Positions 40,784-50,150 are shown, counted from the stretch's first letter. The stretch: 64,000 bases of DNA from LMUY01 sp964245075 (GCA_964245075.1 CAXTLC010000006.1:21581-85580); one strand, 5' to 3'. Notes: generated by a model not told the origin, from the sequence alone. A program made the numbers and translations.

Positions 40784-41665
40784 ATGCTTGCCCAGCAACT
40801 CACCAACGGCGTCCTGCTCGGCGCGACCTACGCGCTGTTCGCCCTCGGCTTCACCCTGATGTTCGGGGTGCTGAAGGTGATCAATCTCACCTATGGCTTC
40901 TACTTCACCGCAGGCGCGCTCCTGGCGCTGTGGCTGGTGCGTTCGCAGGGCCTGGGCGTCTGGGCCGCGCTGCCGGCCGCCGCCGCGGGCGCCGGGTGCA
41001 TCGCGGTCGTGGTCGACTGGCTGCTGCTCACCCGTCTGCGCACCGCCCGGGCGCCGGAGCTGGCCTCCCTCATGGTGACGCTCGGGGCGGTGCTGGCGCT
41101 GTACTCGGCCCTGACCGCCTGGCTCGGCTCCGACATCCGCCGCCTGCCGCCGGGCGCCATCAGCGGGGACGCGTTGCAGCTCGGCCCGGTCCGCGTGACG
41201 GTGGCGCAGTTGCTGATCCTGCTCGCGGTGGCCGTCATGGTGGCGGCGCTGGTGTGGCTGCTGCGCGGAACCCGGCTCGGGCTGGCGATCCGCGCCATGT
41301 CGGACCGGCCGGACGCGGCGGAGCTGATGGGCATCGACACCGCCCGGGTCGCGGCCACGGTTTCCTTCCTGTCCGGTTGCCTTGCCGGGGCTGGCGGCGT
41401 GCTGATCGGGCTGCAACGCAACGCCATCCAGCCCTACATGGGCGAGGAGATGATGCTGCGCGGCTTCGTCGTCATCATCGTCGGCGGGCTGGGCGACATC
41501 GGCGGCGCGGTCATCGCGGGCATGCTGCTGGGCTTGCTGGAGGTGATGACGGCAGCCTATCTGGGTTCCAACCTGCGCGAGGCGGTGGCTTTTGCCGTGC
41601 TGGTCGTGGTGCTCTGGACTCGGCCGTCCGGGCTGTTCGGCCACGCAGTCGCCCGGCGTGCGTAG
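40784..41665 (+). CDS. livH: Branched-chain amino acid type ABC transporter, permease LivH
   Basis: Inner-membrane permease of 293 residues. LTNGVLLGATYALFALGFTL is the typical LivH start. About eight hydrophobic segments and a cytoplasmic coupling loop (LGLAIRAMSDRPDAAELMGI) follow. It lies 28 bp after the binding protein gene and 9 bp before livM. Confidence 0.93.
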   Translation: MLAQQLTNGVLLGATYALFALGFTLMFGVLKVINLTYGFYFTAGALLALWLVRSQGLGVWAALPAAAAGAGCIAVVVDWLLLTRLRTARAPELASLMVTLGAVLALYSALTAWLGSDIRRLPPGAISGDALQLGPVRVTVAQLLILLAVAVMVAALVWLLRGTRLGLAIRAMSDRPDAAELMGIDTARVAATVSFLSGCLAGAGGVLIGLQRNAIQPYMGEEMMLRGFVVIIVGGLGDIGGAVIAGMLLGLLEVMTAAYLGSNLREAVAFAVLVVVLWTRPSGLFGHAVARRA

Positions 41666-41674
41666 GATGCGCCG

Positions 41675-42523
41675 ATGACCATCCCGCCCTGGCTGGACGA
41701 TGTCCTGTTCACCTACGGCAACCTGGTGCACGCGCTCGGCGTCAACGGGCTGCTGGCATTGTCCATGTACGTGGTGCTCGCGGTGGGCCAGCTCTCGCTC
41801 GGCCAGGCCGCGTTCATGGGGCTGGGCGCCTATTCCTCCGCCCTGATGACGCTCTCGCTCGGCTGGCCGTTCTGGGCGGTGCTGCCGCTTTCGGCCGCCG
41901 CTCCCGTGCTGTTCGCGCTGGCCATCGGGCTGCCGACCCTGCGGCTGTCCGGCGTTTACCTCGCCATCGCCACCATCGGGCTAGGCGAGGTGCTGCGCGC
42001 GGTTTACCTCAACGTGGACCTGTTCGGCGGCGCGCTCGGGCTGTCCGGCATCCCGGAACGCGCGGACGATCTCATGATCTACGGCCTCCTGCTGGCCGCG
42101 CTCGCCGGGCTGTGGCTGGTCGCGCGCAGCGGGATCGGCCGCGCCATGGAGGCGATGCGGGAGGACGAGACGGCCGCGGCCGTGATGGGCGTCAACCCTT
42201 TGCGCTACAAGATGGGCGCGCTGCTCGCCTCCGCCGTGCTGGCAGGGCTGGCGGGTTGCCTGAACGCGCACGTCTCCTCCTTCATCGGCCCGGGCGAATA
42301 CGGGTTCGAGCCAGCGGTGACCATCCTGTCCTACGCGCTGCTGGGCGGCATCGGAACGCCGCTCGCCCCCGTGCTGGGCGCCTTCGTGCTGACCCTGCTG
42401 CCGGAACTGCTGCGCGGCTTGTCTGACCTGCGCCTGGTGCTGAACGGCGTCATCATCGTGGTGGCGGTGCTGTTCCTGCCCGGCGGACTGCTGCCATGGC
42501 GGGCACGGCGGCGGGCGGCGTGA
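41675..42523 (+). CDS. livM: Branched-chain amino acid type ABC transporter, permease LivM
   Basis: Inner-membrane permease of 282 residues, partner of LivH. VVLAVGQLSLGQAAFMGLGA, LPTLRLSGVYLAIATIGLGE and the coupling loop AMEAMREDETAAAVMGV are typical. The gene end overlaps livG by 28 bp. Confidence 0.93.
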   Translation: MTIPPWLDDVLFTYGNLVHALGVNGLLALSMYVVLAVGQLSLGQAAFMGLGAYSSALMTLSLGWPFWAVLPLSAAAPVLFALAIGLPTLRLSGVYLAIATIGLGEVLRAVYLNVDLFGGALGLSGIPERADDLMIYGLLLAALAGLWLVARSGIGRAMEAMREDETAAAVMGVNPLRYKMGALLASAVLAGLAGCLNAHVSSFIGPGEYGFEPAVTILSYALLGGIGTPLAPVLGAFVLTLLPELLRGLSDLRLVLNGVIIVVAVLFLPGGLLPWRARRRAA

Positions 42524-43329
42524 CGCCGCTGCTGGAACTGCGGGGATTGACCCGGCATTTCTCCGGGCTGGTCGCCGTGGACGGGGTGGACCTCCTGGCG
42601 GCGTCCGGAGGCATCCACGCCGTGATCGGGCCGAACGGCGCCGGCAAGACGACGCTGTTCAACCTGGTGTCCGGCCTGCTGCCGCCCACCGCCGGGCAGG
42701 TCCTGCTGGCCGGGCAGGACGTGACGCGCTTGCCCGCGCACCGGCGCGCGGCGCTGGGGGTGGCGCGGACGTTCCAGAATATCCGGATCTTCGGCGCCAT
42801 GACGGTGCTGGAGAACGTGCTGACCGGCCTGCACACCGCCGCCCGCGCCACCCTGCCGGAAGTGATCGCCCGGCTGCCCCGGTTCCGCCGCGGCGAGCGC
42901 GCGGCGGTGGCGGCGGCTTACGCGGCGCTGGATCTGGTCGGCCTGCATGACCTCGCGGGGGTCCGTGCCGCCGCGCTGTCCTACGGCGACGCGCGCCGGC
43001 TGGAGATTGCCCGCGCGATGGCGGCCCGCCCCCGCCTGCTGCTGCTGGACGAGCCGGCAGCCGGGCTGAACGCGGCGGAAACGACACGCCTGGCGGCCCT
43101 GGTCCGCACCATCCGCGCCATGAACACCACCGTGCTGCTGGTGGAGCACGACATGGGCTTCGTGATGGACATCTCCGACGACGTGACGGTGCTGAGCTTC
43201 GGCCGCCGCATCGCCGGGGGCGCTCCGGCGGCGGTGCGGCAGGACCCGGCGGTGATCGAGGCCTACCTCGGCCACAAGGTCGCGGCCAAGCTGGCGGCCG
43301 GCGCCGTGGCAGGGGTGCGCGGCGCGTGA
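42496..43329 (+). CDS. livG: Branched-chain amino acid type ABC transporter, ATPase LivG
   Basis: The 277-residue ATPase has Walker A GPNGAGKTT, the Q-loop in ARTFQNIRIFG, a signature segment ALSYGDARRLEIARAM (the first position is Y-G-D rather than S-G-G), and Walker B LLLLDEPAAGLN. LVEHDMGFVMDISDDVTVLS is the LivG-specific D/H-loop region. The ATG at 42496 lies within livM, which suggests coupled translation. Confidence 0.94.
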   Translation: MAGTAAGGVTPLLELRGLTRHFSGLVAVDGVDLLAASGGIHAVIGPNGAGKTTLFNLVSGLLPPTAGQVLLAGQDVTRLPAHRRAALGVARTFQNIRIFGAMTVLENVLTGLHTAARATLPEVIARLPRFRRGERAAVAAAYAALDLVGLHDLAGVRAAALSYGDARRLEIARAMAARPRLLLLDEPAAGLNAAETTRLAALVRTIRAMNTTVLLVEHDMGFVMDISDDVTVLSFGRRIAGGAPAAVRQDPAVIEAYLGHKVAAKLAAGAVAGVRGA

Positions 43330-44039
43330 CGGGGCTGGTGGTCGAAGGGCTGACGGTGGCGTACGGCCGCACCGTGGCGGTGAAGGGCATCGACCTCCAG
43401 GTCCGCCCCCATCAGGTGGTGTCCCTGATCGGCGCCAACGGGGCGGGCAAGACCACGGTCATGCGGGCCCTATCCGGCCTGCTCCGCCCGCGCTCCGGCC
43501 GCATCGTGTTCGACGGGGTGGAGATTGCCGGGCGGCGCGCCTGCCGCATCGCTGCCGCCGGGCTGCGCCAGGTGCCGGAAGGGCGGCAGGTGTTCGCCGG
43601 CCTCACGGTGGCCGACAACCTGCGCCTCGGCGCCTACACCGTGCCGGACCGGGCAGAGGCGGCGCGGCGGCAGGAAGCCGTGCTGGTCCGGTTCCCCAGG
43701 TTGCGGGAACGCCTCGGGCAGCGTGCCGGGTCCATGTCGGGCGGGGAGCAGCAGATGCTGGCGTTCGGCCGTGCCTTGATGGGTGCGCCCCGGCTGCTGC
43801 TGATGGACGAGCCATCCATGGGGCTGGCGCCGTTGTTCGTGGAGGAGATCTTTGCCGCCATCGGCGAATTGCGTCGGGACGGCGTCACCATCCTGCTGGT
43901 CGAACAGAACGCGTCGGCTGCCTTGGACGTGGCGGACTACGCCTACGTGCTGGAAACGGGCCGCATCGTGCTGCAAGGCAAGGCGGCTGACCTGGCGAGC
44001 AACCCGGCGGTGACGGCATCCTACCTGGGCGGCCATTGA
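43326..44039 (+). CDS. livF: Branched-chain amino acid type ABC transporter, ATPase LivF
   Basis: The 237-residue second ATPase has Walker A GANGAGKTT, signature MSGGEQQMLAFGRAL, Walker B LLLMDEPSMGLAP and the H-loop in LVEQNASAALDVADYAYVLE. The GTG start overlaps the livG stop (GTGA). LivG and LivF form the heterodimer that powers the transporter. Confidence 0.95.
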   Translation: MTGLVVEGLTVAYGRTVAVKGIDLQVRPHQVVSLIGANGAGKTTVMRALSGLLRPRSGRIVFDGVEIAGRRACRIAAAGLRQVPEGRQVFAGLTVADNLRLGAYTVPDRAEAARRQEAVLVRFPRLRERLGQRAGSMSGGEQQMLAFGRALMGAPRLLLMDEPSMGLAPLFVEEIFAAIGELRRDGVTILLVEQNASAALDVADYAYVLETGRIVLQGKAADLASNPAVTASYLGGH

Positions 44040-44157
44040 AGCGCGCAGATGTGATACGGGCGGTTACCAGGCTGCCCTAATGCTGACACACCGCACCTAT
44101 ATTGATGGTTGTGTTGGACGGACCACTTGGTTCGCCTTTAAGAACGGGAGTTCACCG

Positions 44158-44460
44158 ATGAGCTCAAAGTACGGCTTGCTTGTCGCCATTCCAGTAGCGG
44201 TAGGCCTGATTGCGGCCTCCACGCCAGCCAGCGCTTACTACTACCGCGGCGGCTACTACGGCCATCGTGGTTTCGGCGGTGGCGGAGCCATTGCGGGCGC
44301 GATCGTCGGCCTCGGCGTCGGCGCTGCGATCGCTGGCGCCTATGGTCCACGTTACTATGGTCCCGGCTACTACGGTCCCCCGCCCGTGTATTACGCGCCC
44401 CCGCCGGTCGTTTATGCCCCGCCGCCGGCCTACTACGGCTATCCAGGGTACGGCCAGTAA
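44158..44460 (+). CDS. Secreted Gly/Tyr/Pro-rich small protein
   Basis: The 100-residue protein has a signal peptide (KYGLLVAIPVAVGLIAAS, cleavage after ASA). A Tyr/Gly-rich stretch, a Gly/Ala-rich hydrophobic stretch with glycine-zipper spacing (AIAGAIVGLGVGAAIAGA) and a C-terminal part of YGPPP, YYAPPP and VYAPPP repeats follow. Its base use looks more AT-rich at the start than the neighbours. The likely location is the envelope; the function is unknown. Confidence 0.75.
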   Translation: MSSKYGLLVAIPVAVGLIAASTPASAYYYRGGYYGHRGFGGGGAIAGAIVGLGVGAAIAGAYGPRYYGPGYYGPPPVYYAPPPVVYAPPPAYYGYPGYGQ

Positions 44461-44489
44461 GTCCTAGGGCGCTTCTTGTTTCAGAAGTT

Positions 44490-44514
44490 GGCCCTCTCCC
44501 CTTGGGAGAGGGCC
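44490..44514. terminator. Perfect 11-bp palindrome after the small secreted gene
   Basis: GGCCCTCTCCC pairs with GGGAGAGGGCC around CTT. No T-run follows. It sits between convergent genes (44460 and 44537) and could end transcription from both sides; it resembles the palindrome at 9370-9415 and may be a dispersed element. Confidence 0.6.
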
Positions 44515-44536
44515 GGGCGACCCGCTTCCCTCATGG

Positions 44537-45646
44537 TCATGCCCTTGCGGGTGCGTCGTTGAACGCTCCGGCAATCGCCGTCCACAGAGGTTTGCGCCAC
44601 AGGTCAGCGTCGAGCGGCAGCGGGCGTTGCGGAAGCTTGTCGTCGCGTGGCAGCGAGTCGTTCAGCCAAGTGCGCCGGTCCGACAACCCCCAGGTCATGA
44701 CTCCTACCGTTGCCGGGCAACTCAGCACCGCATCCAGGTAAGCGCGGGCGTGGCTTGCGACAGCCTCATCCCGCAACGCCGGGTCGCCCGCGATGCGGTT
44801 ATCCCGGACATCCAACTCGGTCACGACGATCTTGAGCCCGATGGACGCGACGTCAGCACAGAATTTGGCCAGCACGGATTGGTCAAATTCCGCTACGCCT
44901 GCCTCCAAGTGCGCCTGTAGGCCGAGTGCCTGGACAGGCACTCTCCGTGCCGTCATGCCGGACAGCAACTCAAGCATGTCCGCCCGCTTCCGCTCATGGT
45001 CCGTCCAGGTGTAATCCAAACCGTAGTCGTTGATGCAACGCAACGGCAGGGGATCTGCCGTGGCGCAGGCGTGGAACGCCACGTCCAGCAAACCGATGCC
45101 CAATGCCTGTGACCAGATCGTGTCGCGCAAGCCCACTGGGTTGCCCGCAGCCGGGTCCAGCACCTCGTTCACGACGTCCCACTGCACGACCTTGTCACGG
45201 CAATGCGCCGCGACTGCGCCGATATGCGTTGCCAGCAAGCGCTCCGCGTTGTGGGGACCGATCTCGTCCACCAGCCAAGCCGGATTATGCTCGTGCCACA
45301 ACATGGTGTGGCCACGGACCTGGATGCCTCGCCGGGCGGCATAGGTCATCAGCGCGTCCGCGCCGTGCCAGTTCCAGGTCTCGGGAGTAGGGCGGAGCTG
45401 GCCCCATTTGAATGCTGTTTCTCCCGTGACCATGCCGCACTCGGCACGCACCCGGGCCATGTAGGCGCGGTCGCCAGCCAGCACCCGGTCATCGATCGCC
45501 GCACCGAAAAAGCGGTCGCCCGTCATCGCCCGCTCGTTCAGCCCAGCCTCGGCGGGCGGGGCTGGAGCTGATGCCAACAGGGCGGATGCTACCCCGGTCA
45601 GGGTGGCGCGGCGGCCGATCCGGGGTGCATGGTGGAGCGAGGCCAC
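44537..45646 (-). CDS. Endo-1,4-beta-xylanase, glycoside hydrolase family 10
   Basis: The 369-residue exported enzyme would cut beta-1,4-xylan chains. A twin-arginine-like leader (GRRATLTGVASALLASAPAP) precedes a TIM barrel. The acid/base Glu is E161 in QWDVVNEVL and the nucleophile is E277 in IVVTELDVR. VRGHTMLWHEHNPAWL is the substrate-site strand of the family. Only the catalytic domain is present, without a carbohydrate-binding module. The start is GTG at 45646. The neighbours are unrelated. Confidence 0.93.
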   Translation of the reverse strand: MASLHHAPRIGRRATLTGVASALLASAPAPPAEAGLNERAMTGDRFFGAAIDDRVLAGDRAYMARVRAECGMVTGETAFKWGQLRPTPETWNWHGADALMTYAARRGIQVRGHTMLWHEHNPAWLVDEIGPHNAERLLATHIGAVAAHCRDKVVQWDVVNEVLDPAAGNPVGLRDTIWSQALGIGLLDVAFHACATADPLPLRCINDYGLDYTWTDHERKRADMLELLSGMTARRVPVQALGLQAHLEAGVAEFDQSVLAKFCADVASIGLKIVVTELDVRDNRIAGDPALRDEAVASHARAYLDAVLSCPATVGVMTWGLSDRRTWLNDSLPRDDKLPQRPLPLDADLWRKPLWTAIAGAFNDAPARA

Positions 45647-45685
45647 GGATGAAAGCCCTCCATCGGCCTCGCCCCGCCGAAGCGG

Positions 45686-46822
45686 TTAGACGGCCAGCGA
45701 CTCCGGCTCCGCCACGGGCAGGCGCGTCCGGATGAGCTTCTCAATACCACGCAGGTGTGAACGTTCGGTAGCGTCGCAGAAGCTGATCGCCATGCCCGCG
45801 TGCCCGGCGCGCGCCGTCCGGCCAATACGGTGAACGTAGCTTTCCGGAATGTTCGGCAAATCGAAGTTGATGACGTGGGTGATGCCATCCACGTCGATGC
45901 CGCGCGCGGCGATGTCAGTGGCGATCAGCACCGGAACCGTGCCGGCCTTGAACGCGGCGAGTGCGCGCTCGCGCTGCCCCTGGCTCTTGTTGCCGTGGAT
46001 GGCGGCAGCACGTTGGCCCGAAGCTTCCAGATGCTGCACGACCTTGTCAGCGCCGTGCTTGGTGCGGGTGAACACCAGCGTGCGGCCCATGTCCTTCCGC
46101 TTCAGGATCGCGGATAGCAGCGCCCGCTTGCGCGGGGCTTCCACGAACACGACCGCCTGCTCCACCCGGTCCGCGGTCTTGGCCACGGGGGTGACGGCGA
46201 CGTGCACCGGGTCCCGCAGCAGCGCGCCGGCAAGGCTCTCGATCTCCTTCGGCATGGTGGCGGAGAAGAACAGCGTCTGCCGCTGCTTCGGGATGTGGGA
46301 CACGATCTTCTTGATCGGCACGATGAAGCCAAGGTCCAGCATGTGGTCGGCCTCGTCGAGCACCAGAACCTCGACGTTGCCGAGGTTCACCGCGCGGTCA
46401 TTCATGTGGTCCAGCAGGCGGCCGGGAGTGGCCACCAGCACGTCCACGCCGTTGTCCATGGCGCGGGCCTGCTTCGGCTTGGGCACGCCGCCGAACATCA
46501 GCGCCACGCGGATCGGCGACCCGGCGGCGTAGGCGCGGAAGCTTTCGGCGATTTGGCTGGCCAGTTCGCGCGTCGGCGCCATCACCAGGCAGCGCGTGCC
46601 CTTCTTGCCCGGGTGCTTCCGCTCGGACAGCAGGCGATGAAGGATGGGAAGCGCGAAAGCGGCGGTCTTGCCGGTGCCGGTCTGGGCGATGCCCTGGACG
46701 TCGTGCCCGGCCAGCACGTGGGGAATAGCCTGCGCCTGGATCGGCGTCGGCTCGATGTAGCCCTCGGTGGTCAGCGCGGCGAGCAGCGGCGCGGCCAGGC
46801 CGAGGTCTTGGAATGATGACAT
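45686..46822 (-). CDS. DEAD-box ATP-dependent RNA helicase
   Basis: The 378-residue RNA helicase of the RhlE/CsdA/DeaD superfamily has the Q motif with EPTPIQAQAIP, motif I AQTGTGKT, PTRELA, VLDEADHMLDLG, SATMPKE, RGIDVDGITHVINFD and HRIGRTARAG. It consists of the two RecA-like domains and only a very short C-terminal tail, unlike most RhlE proteins with long basic tails. The ATG at 46822 precedes the conserved SSFQDLGL. It unwinds short RNA duplexes in ribosome assembly or RNA decay. Confidence 0.95.
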   Translation of the reverse strand: MSSFQDLGLAAPLLAALTTEGYIEPTPIQAQAIPHVLAGHDVQGIAQTGTGKTAAFALPILHRLLSERKHPGKKGTRCLVMAPTRELASQIAESFRAYAAGSPIRVALMFGGVPKPKQARAMDNGVDVLVATPGRLLDHMNDRAVNLGNVEVLVLDEADHMLDLGFIVPIKKIVSHIPKQRQTLFFSATMPKEIESLAGALLRDPVHVAVTPVAKTADRVEQAVVFVEAPRKRALLSAILKRKDMGRTLVFTRTKHGADKVVQHLEASGQRAAAIHGNKSQGQRERALAAFKAGTVPVLIATDIAARGIDVDGITHVINFDLPNIPESYVHRIGRTARAGHAGMAISFCDATERSHLRGIEKLIRTRLPVAEPESLAV

Positions 46823-47033
46823 TAGAGACTTTCGGTATGCGAACGCGCCATCGCAGGAGTGCTTGGGTGCGTCAATCGCGATCAACAGGACCACGAACCG
46901 GCGCAAGACACTGGATGGGAGCGAAGCCTGCGCTCAATCGCAGGGCATGGCATCAAGGTGCGCGGCGCCTATATGACGCTGCGGCGCAGCAAAGTCAAGA
47001 ATATCCGCGCGGTCACCCACGCGGCAGTGGAAA

Positions 47034-47432
47034 TCAGTTCGCGATGCGGCCGGTTTGTGCGGTGCGCAACGCACGCCGGTCGGCGGCGACCAGCCCGGAC
47101 GCGCAGACCACGTCCAGCACCGCGATGCCGGCCACCAGCGCCATCGCCACGCTTGCGGCGCCACGGTGGCGGTTGGCGCTCCCGAGCGCCGTCGCCAGCA
47201 CCGCCAGATCCAACGCATCGCCCGCCACGCGGAGGCCCGGCCCCGTCGCCGACCAAGGCTTGGCGAGCACCACGGCCCCCGCCATTACTTCGCGCAGGCC
47301 GAATGCCCGCACCAGGTTCTTCCGGCCGCGCAGGCCGAGCTGACGCGCCAGGAAGGCGGGCGCCGCCATCTCAAGCGCACCCAGGCCCAGGCTGAACCAG
47401 CCCAGGATGCGGGCCAGACCGATGGTGTTCAT
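47034..47432 (-). CDS. Small integral membrane protein, unknown
   Basis: The 132-residue protein has about four hydrophobic segments: around ARILGWFSLGLGALEMAAPA, REVMAGAVVLAKP, LDLAVLATALGSA and SVAMALVAGIAVLDVVCASG. A GLRGRKNLVRAFGLRE loop lies in between. I do not recognise a named family. It lies 39 bp after the royal-jelly-type gene on the same strand and may be co-transcribed with it. Confidence 0.75.
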   Translation of the reverse strand: MNTIGLARILGWFSLGLGALEMAAPAFLARQLGLRGRKNLVRAFGLREVMAGAVVLAKPWSATGPGLRVAGDALDLAVLATALGSANRHRGAASVAMALVAGIAVLDVVCASGLVAADRRALRTAQTGRIAN

Positions 47433-47471
47433 GCGAGACTCTCCTTTGCAACCTGCCGCCTGGACCGGGCT

Positions 47472-48596
47472 TCAGCCCCGTGGCGGCGTGAAACGGAACA
47501 GCGGCCAAAGACCCTTCTGCGTGCTGCCATGCTCGTGAAACTGGGCCATGTCCGGAATATGCGAGGCAGTGACGTAGATCGAGCCGTCCGCGCCCTCCGC
47601 CATGCTGTCCGGCCAGCGCAGCCGGGCATCCTGGGCCACGATGCTCAGCGTGCCATCCGGCGCGCGCATGCGGACGGCGTTCTGCGCCGGGTCGGTGATG
47701 AACAAGTCGCCGCGCCGGTTCATCCACAGTCCATCGGCAACGTTGGTTTCGCCCAGTGTCTGCACGCTCGCGCCAATATCCTGCGGCGACATGGTCGTGG
47801 AAACGAGTGACGCCGTGGGGATGCGGTGCAGCGTGCGTCCCACCAGCACCTGCCAGTAGAGGTACTCGCCAGCCGGGTCCAAGGCGATGCCATCGGCCGC
47901 GAAGGCGGGAATGCGGTGGTCCGGGCGGCGCAGCTCATGCCCATCCACGTGAGGGGCCACCCCGGGCTCGGGTTGCGTGCGCGGGTCGCCGTCCAGCACC
48001 CGGCGGATCGCGCCGCTGGCCGTGTCCACCACGACGAGCGCGCCACGCTGGCCCGAGTCGGTCAGGAAAGCGTATCTGCCATCCGGGCTTACCCGCACGT
48101 CGTTCATGTAGCTGCCCTGCGGCGCCGCGGCCTCGTCGAACAGGTAGGTTCGGACAACCGCGTTGGCGCCCAGATCGATCTTCACCAGCTTGACGCCGCC
48201 CGGCTTGATGAATTCATTGCCCGGCGCAGCCGGGTCGATCACCCACAGGAAGCCTTGCGGATCGACGGTCACGCTCTGGACGCAGATGAAATGGTCGCCG
48301 TTGGACAGAGGTTTGAGATTGCTCCAGGCATTCCATTCGGCATCGGGGTACGGCTTCAGCCGCCCGTCCTTCATGACCTCCGCCACCGAGATCGGGACGT
48401 CCTTCTCCCAACGCGGGAAGTTGACGAAAACGCGCCCGTCCTTGGCGACGGCAACCCCGGTGACCTGCTGATCGAACGCGGCAACCTGTTGCAGCGCCGC
48501 CGTCGCATTGGCCGGTTGCATCCCGGCCGCCAACGTCGCCGCCCCAGCCATGGCGACGAAGCCGCGGCGGGATAGGCTGGCACAATGCTCGCTCAT
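47472..48596 (-). CDS. Exported MRJP/yellow-like beta-propeller protein
   Basis: The 374-residue protein has a Tat-type leader (SLSRRGFVAMAGAATLAAG) and then a six-bladed propeller pattern of the major royal jelly/yellow family. GRVFVNFPRWEKDVPISVAEV near the N-terminus, LWVIDPAAPG, SYMNDVRVSPDGRYAFLTDS, FAADGIALDPAGEYLYWQ and NVADGLWMNRRGDLFITD are the conserved blocks. Members include dopachrome-converting enzymes; in bacteria the function is mostly unknown. Confidence 0.88.
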   Translation of the reverse strand: MSEHCASLSRRGFVAMAGAATLAAGMQPANATAALQQVAAFDQQVTGVAVAKDGRVFVNFPRWEKDVPISVAEVMKDGRLKPYPDAEWNAWSNLKPLSNGDHFICVQSVTVDPQGFLWVIDPAAPGNEFIKPGGVKLVKIDLGANAVVRTYLFDEAAAPQGSYMNDVRVSPDGRYAFLTDSGQRGALVVVDTASGAIRRVLDGDPRTQPEPGVAPHVDGHELRRPDHRIPAFAADGIALDPAGEYLYWQVLVGRTLHRIPTASLVSTTMSPQDIGASVQTLGETNVADGLWMNRRGDLFITDPAQNAVRMRAPDGTLSIVAQDARLRWPDSMAEGADGSIYVTASHIPDMAQFHEHGSTQKGLWPLFRFTPPRG

Positions 48597-48666
48597 TCGG
48601 AGGCCTCCAACTCATCGCGAACACACAAGCGCGCGGCGGTCAGGCGGGTTCGTTGCGCGACGCAGC

Positions 48667-49061
48667 CTACTGCGGCGTCAGCGCCCCCGCCTGGGGGCCG
48701 GCTTTCCTACCGACCCGCCCGCGCCACTGGTGCAATCGCGACAAGCCGAACCAGTCCGGCTGCATCACCATCGTCGTGTTGGCGTAGGGCACGCCGAGCC
48801 CGGCCTCGATGACATCCGTGCCTGCTCCAGTTCCGCCGGCCTCATCCGGCCGTAGGCCGTCACCATTGACACCTGGGGCGCCCGTTCGGCCAAGCGGGCC
48901 GCGGCGGAGGCGACAGTATCGGCCAGTTGTCCGGCGTATGCACCAGGATGCATCCCGCCGGTTCCCCCTGCCGCGCGGCAGGCCATGTTCAACGCAAGTG
49001 CGGCGACGCTGGCTGATGAACCTGTGACAGCAAGTTGCCGCGTGAGAGCAGTATCAGGCAC
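48667..49061 (-). pseudogene. Decayed fragment of an Mfd/RecG-type DNA helicase
   Basis: Two overlapping minus-strand frames carry pieces of one helicase C-domain. One frame (from 49061) has DTVASAAARLAERAP and VTAYGRMRPAELEQA, like the Mfd VxxAHGQMxxxELE block. The other frame, ending at the TAG at 48667, has DVIEAGLGVPYANTTMVMQ, WFGLSRLHQWRGRVGR, like IIESGLDIPxANT and FGLAQLYQLRGRVGR. About 15 residues between the blocks and the reading frame are lost, and the rest of the roughly 1100-residue protein is missing. It is a remnant and not expected to be functional. Confidence 0.6.
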
Positions 49062-49278
49062 GTCGCTAGCCCTGGTGATGCGAGCTGCGATGCGTCCTCT
49101 TCTCTGTCACGGCTCTGTCGAGAGTAGAAACCCGCCTGATTGCCGCCTGACGCGAGGCGACCGACACCGATGGGCGTGGTGGGTTGCCGTGAACTGCCTC
49201 ATGCACTTGCTTGGAAGCGGTCGGGCGGAGGTGGACTAACCTCCGCCCGATGCCAGGCTGGCATCAATCCGGGATCGC

Positions 49279-49737
49279 TTATGCCGCCTTGCGGGTGCGC
49301 CGGGCCGGGGCGGGCGCGGCAGGAACCTCGGCCGGAGCAGCAGGCTTGCGGCCCAGGCCAATCTTCTTGGCCAGTTCCGAGCGGTGCTCGGCATACTTTG
49401 GCGCCACCATCGGATAATCGTGCGGCAGGCTCCAACGCTCACGATACTGTTCGGGAGTGATGTTGTAGGACGTTTGAAGATGACGCTTAAGCATCTTGAG
49501 CTTCTTTCCGTCCTCCAGGCAGATGATGTATTCCGGAAACACGGACTTCTTGACTGGAACTGCGGGCTGAAGACGCTCAGGCTCAGCTTCTTCTGTTCCG
49601 GCCGTCATCAACGTGTTGAACACCGACTGAATTAACTCGGGCAAAACATCACGGGCCACGGTGTTGTTGGAGACGTGCGCCGAAACGATCTGGGCGGTCA
49701 GCCCAAGCACAGCCTGCGTGGCATTATGTTCTGGCAT
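49279..49737 (-). CDS. mucR: MucR/Ros family transcriptional regulator
   Basis: The 152-residue regulator begins with the oligomerising N-terminal region (TAQIVSAHVSNNTVARDVLPELI) and has the Ros-type DNA-binding domain: PEYIICLEDGKKLKMLKRHL, then YNITPEQYRERWSLPHDYPMVAPKY. The usual Cys2His2 site is incomplete: C73 and H86 are kept, the second Cys is D76, and the last His position is Ser/Tyr. Zinc-free Ros homologues of this sort are known. The tail is basic and rich in Ala/Pro. The ATG at 49737 fits the conserved start. Confidence 0.94.
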   Translation of the reverse strand: MPEHNATQAVLGLTAQIVSAHVSNNTVARDVLPELIQSVFNTLMTAGTEEAEPERLQPAVPVKKSVFPEYIICLEDGKKLKMLKRHLQTSYNITPEQYRERWSLPHDYPMVAPKYAEHRSELAKKIGLGRKPAAPAEVPAAPAPARRTRKAA

Positions 49738-50150
49738 GGCAAATCGACTCCGGGTTGCTGCAAATTGGTTCAAGACGCTACATCGCACCAAGTGCATTCT
49801 TTCTCAAGTCGATTGGTAACGGCGGCCGATCTTTTTCTTCACAACAAGTCGAGTTCCGCTTCGGGCATCAACACACCGCAGTGCTTCGCCGCGGCCTGAT
49901 CGGCCGCCACCAGCGGTTCCAGTGACCTGGCATCGTCACAACGGGGTTCGGCTTCCGCGGCATGGGAGCACTTCTGTATGATGTGCTCAGTGTCCAATCC
50001 ACGTCGAGCAGAATGGCTTGCGTTACTTTTCAGTCATGGAAATGATCTCAAGCAACGGACAGCCGCATGAACGTTACGATATCGTATCGGCACCCGGCCC
50101 GCACGGCTGCCGATCCTCCGTTGACTCGGCTGGAGGGATTGCATACACGG
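49738..50150. other. Intergenic region between mucR and groES
   Basis: About 410 bp without a gene I can support. It is less GC-rich than the flanks, with T-rich runs such as TCTTTTTCTTC near 49830. It should hold the mucR promoter (leftward) and the groESL promoter (rightward); TTGACT at 50121-50126 is a candidate -35 for the latter, with TACACG 17 bp later. Confidence 0.4.
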
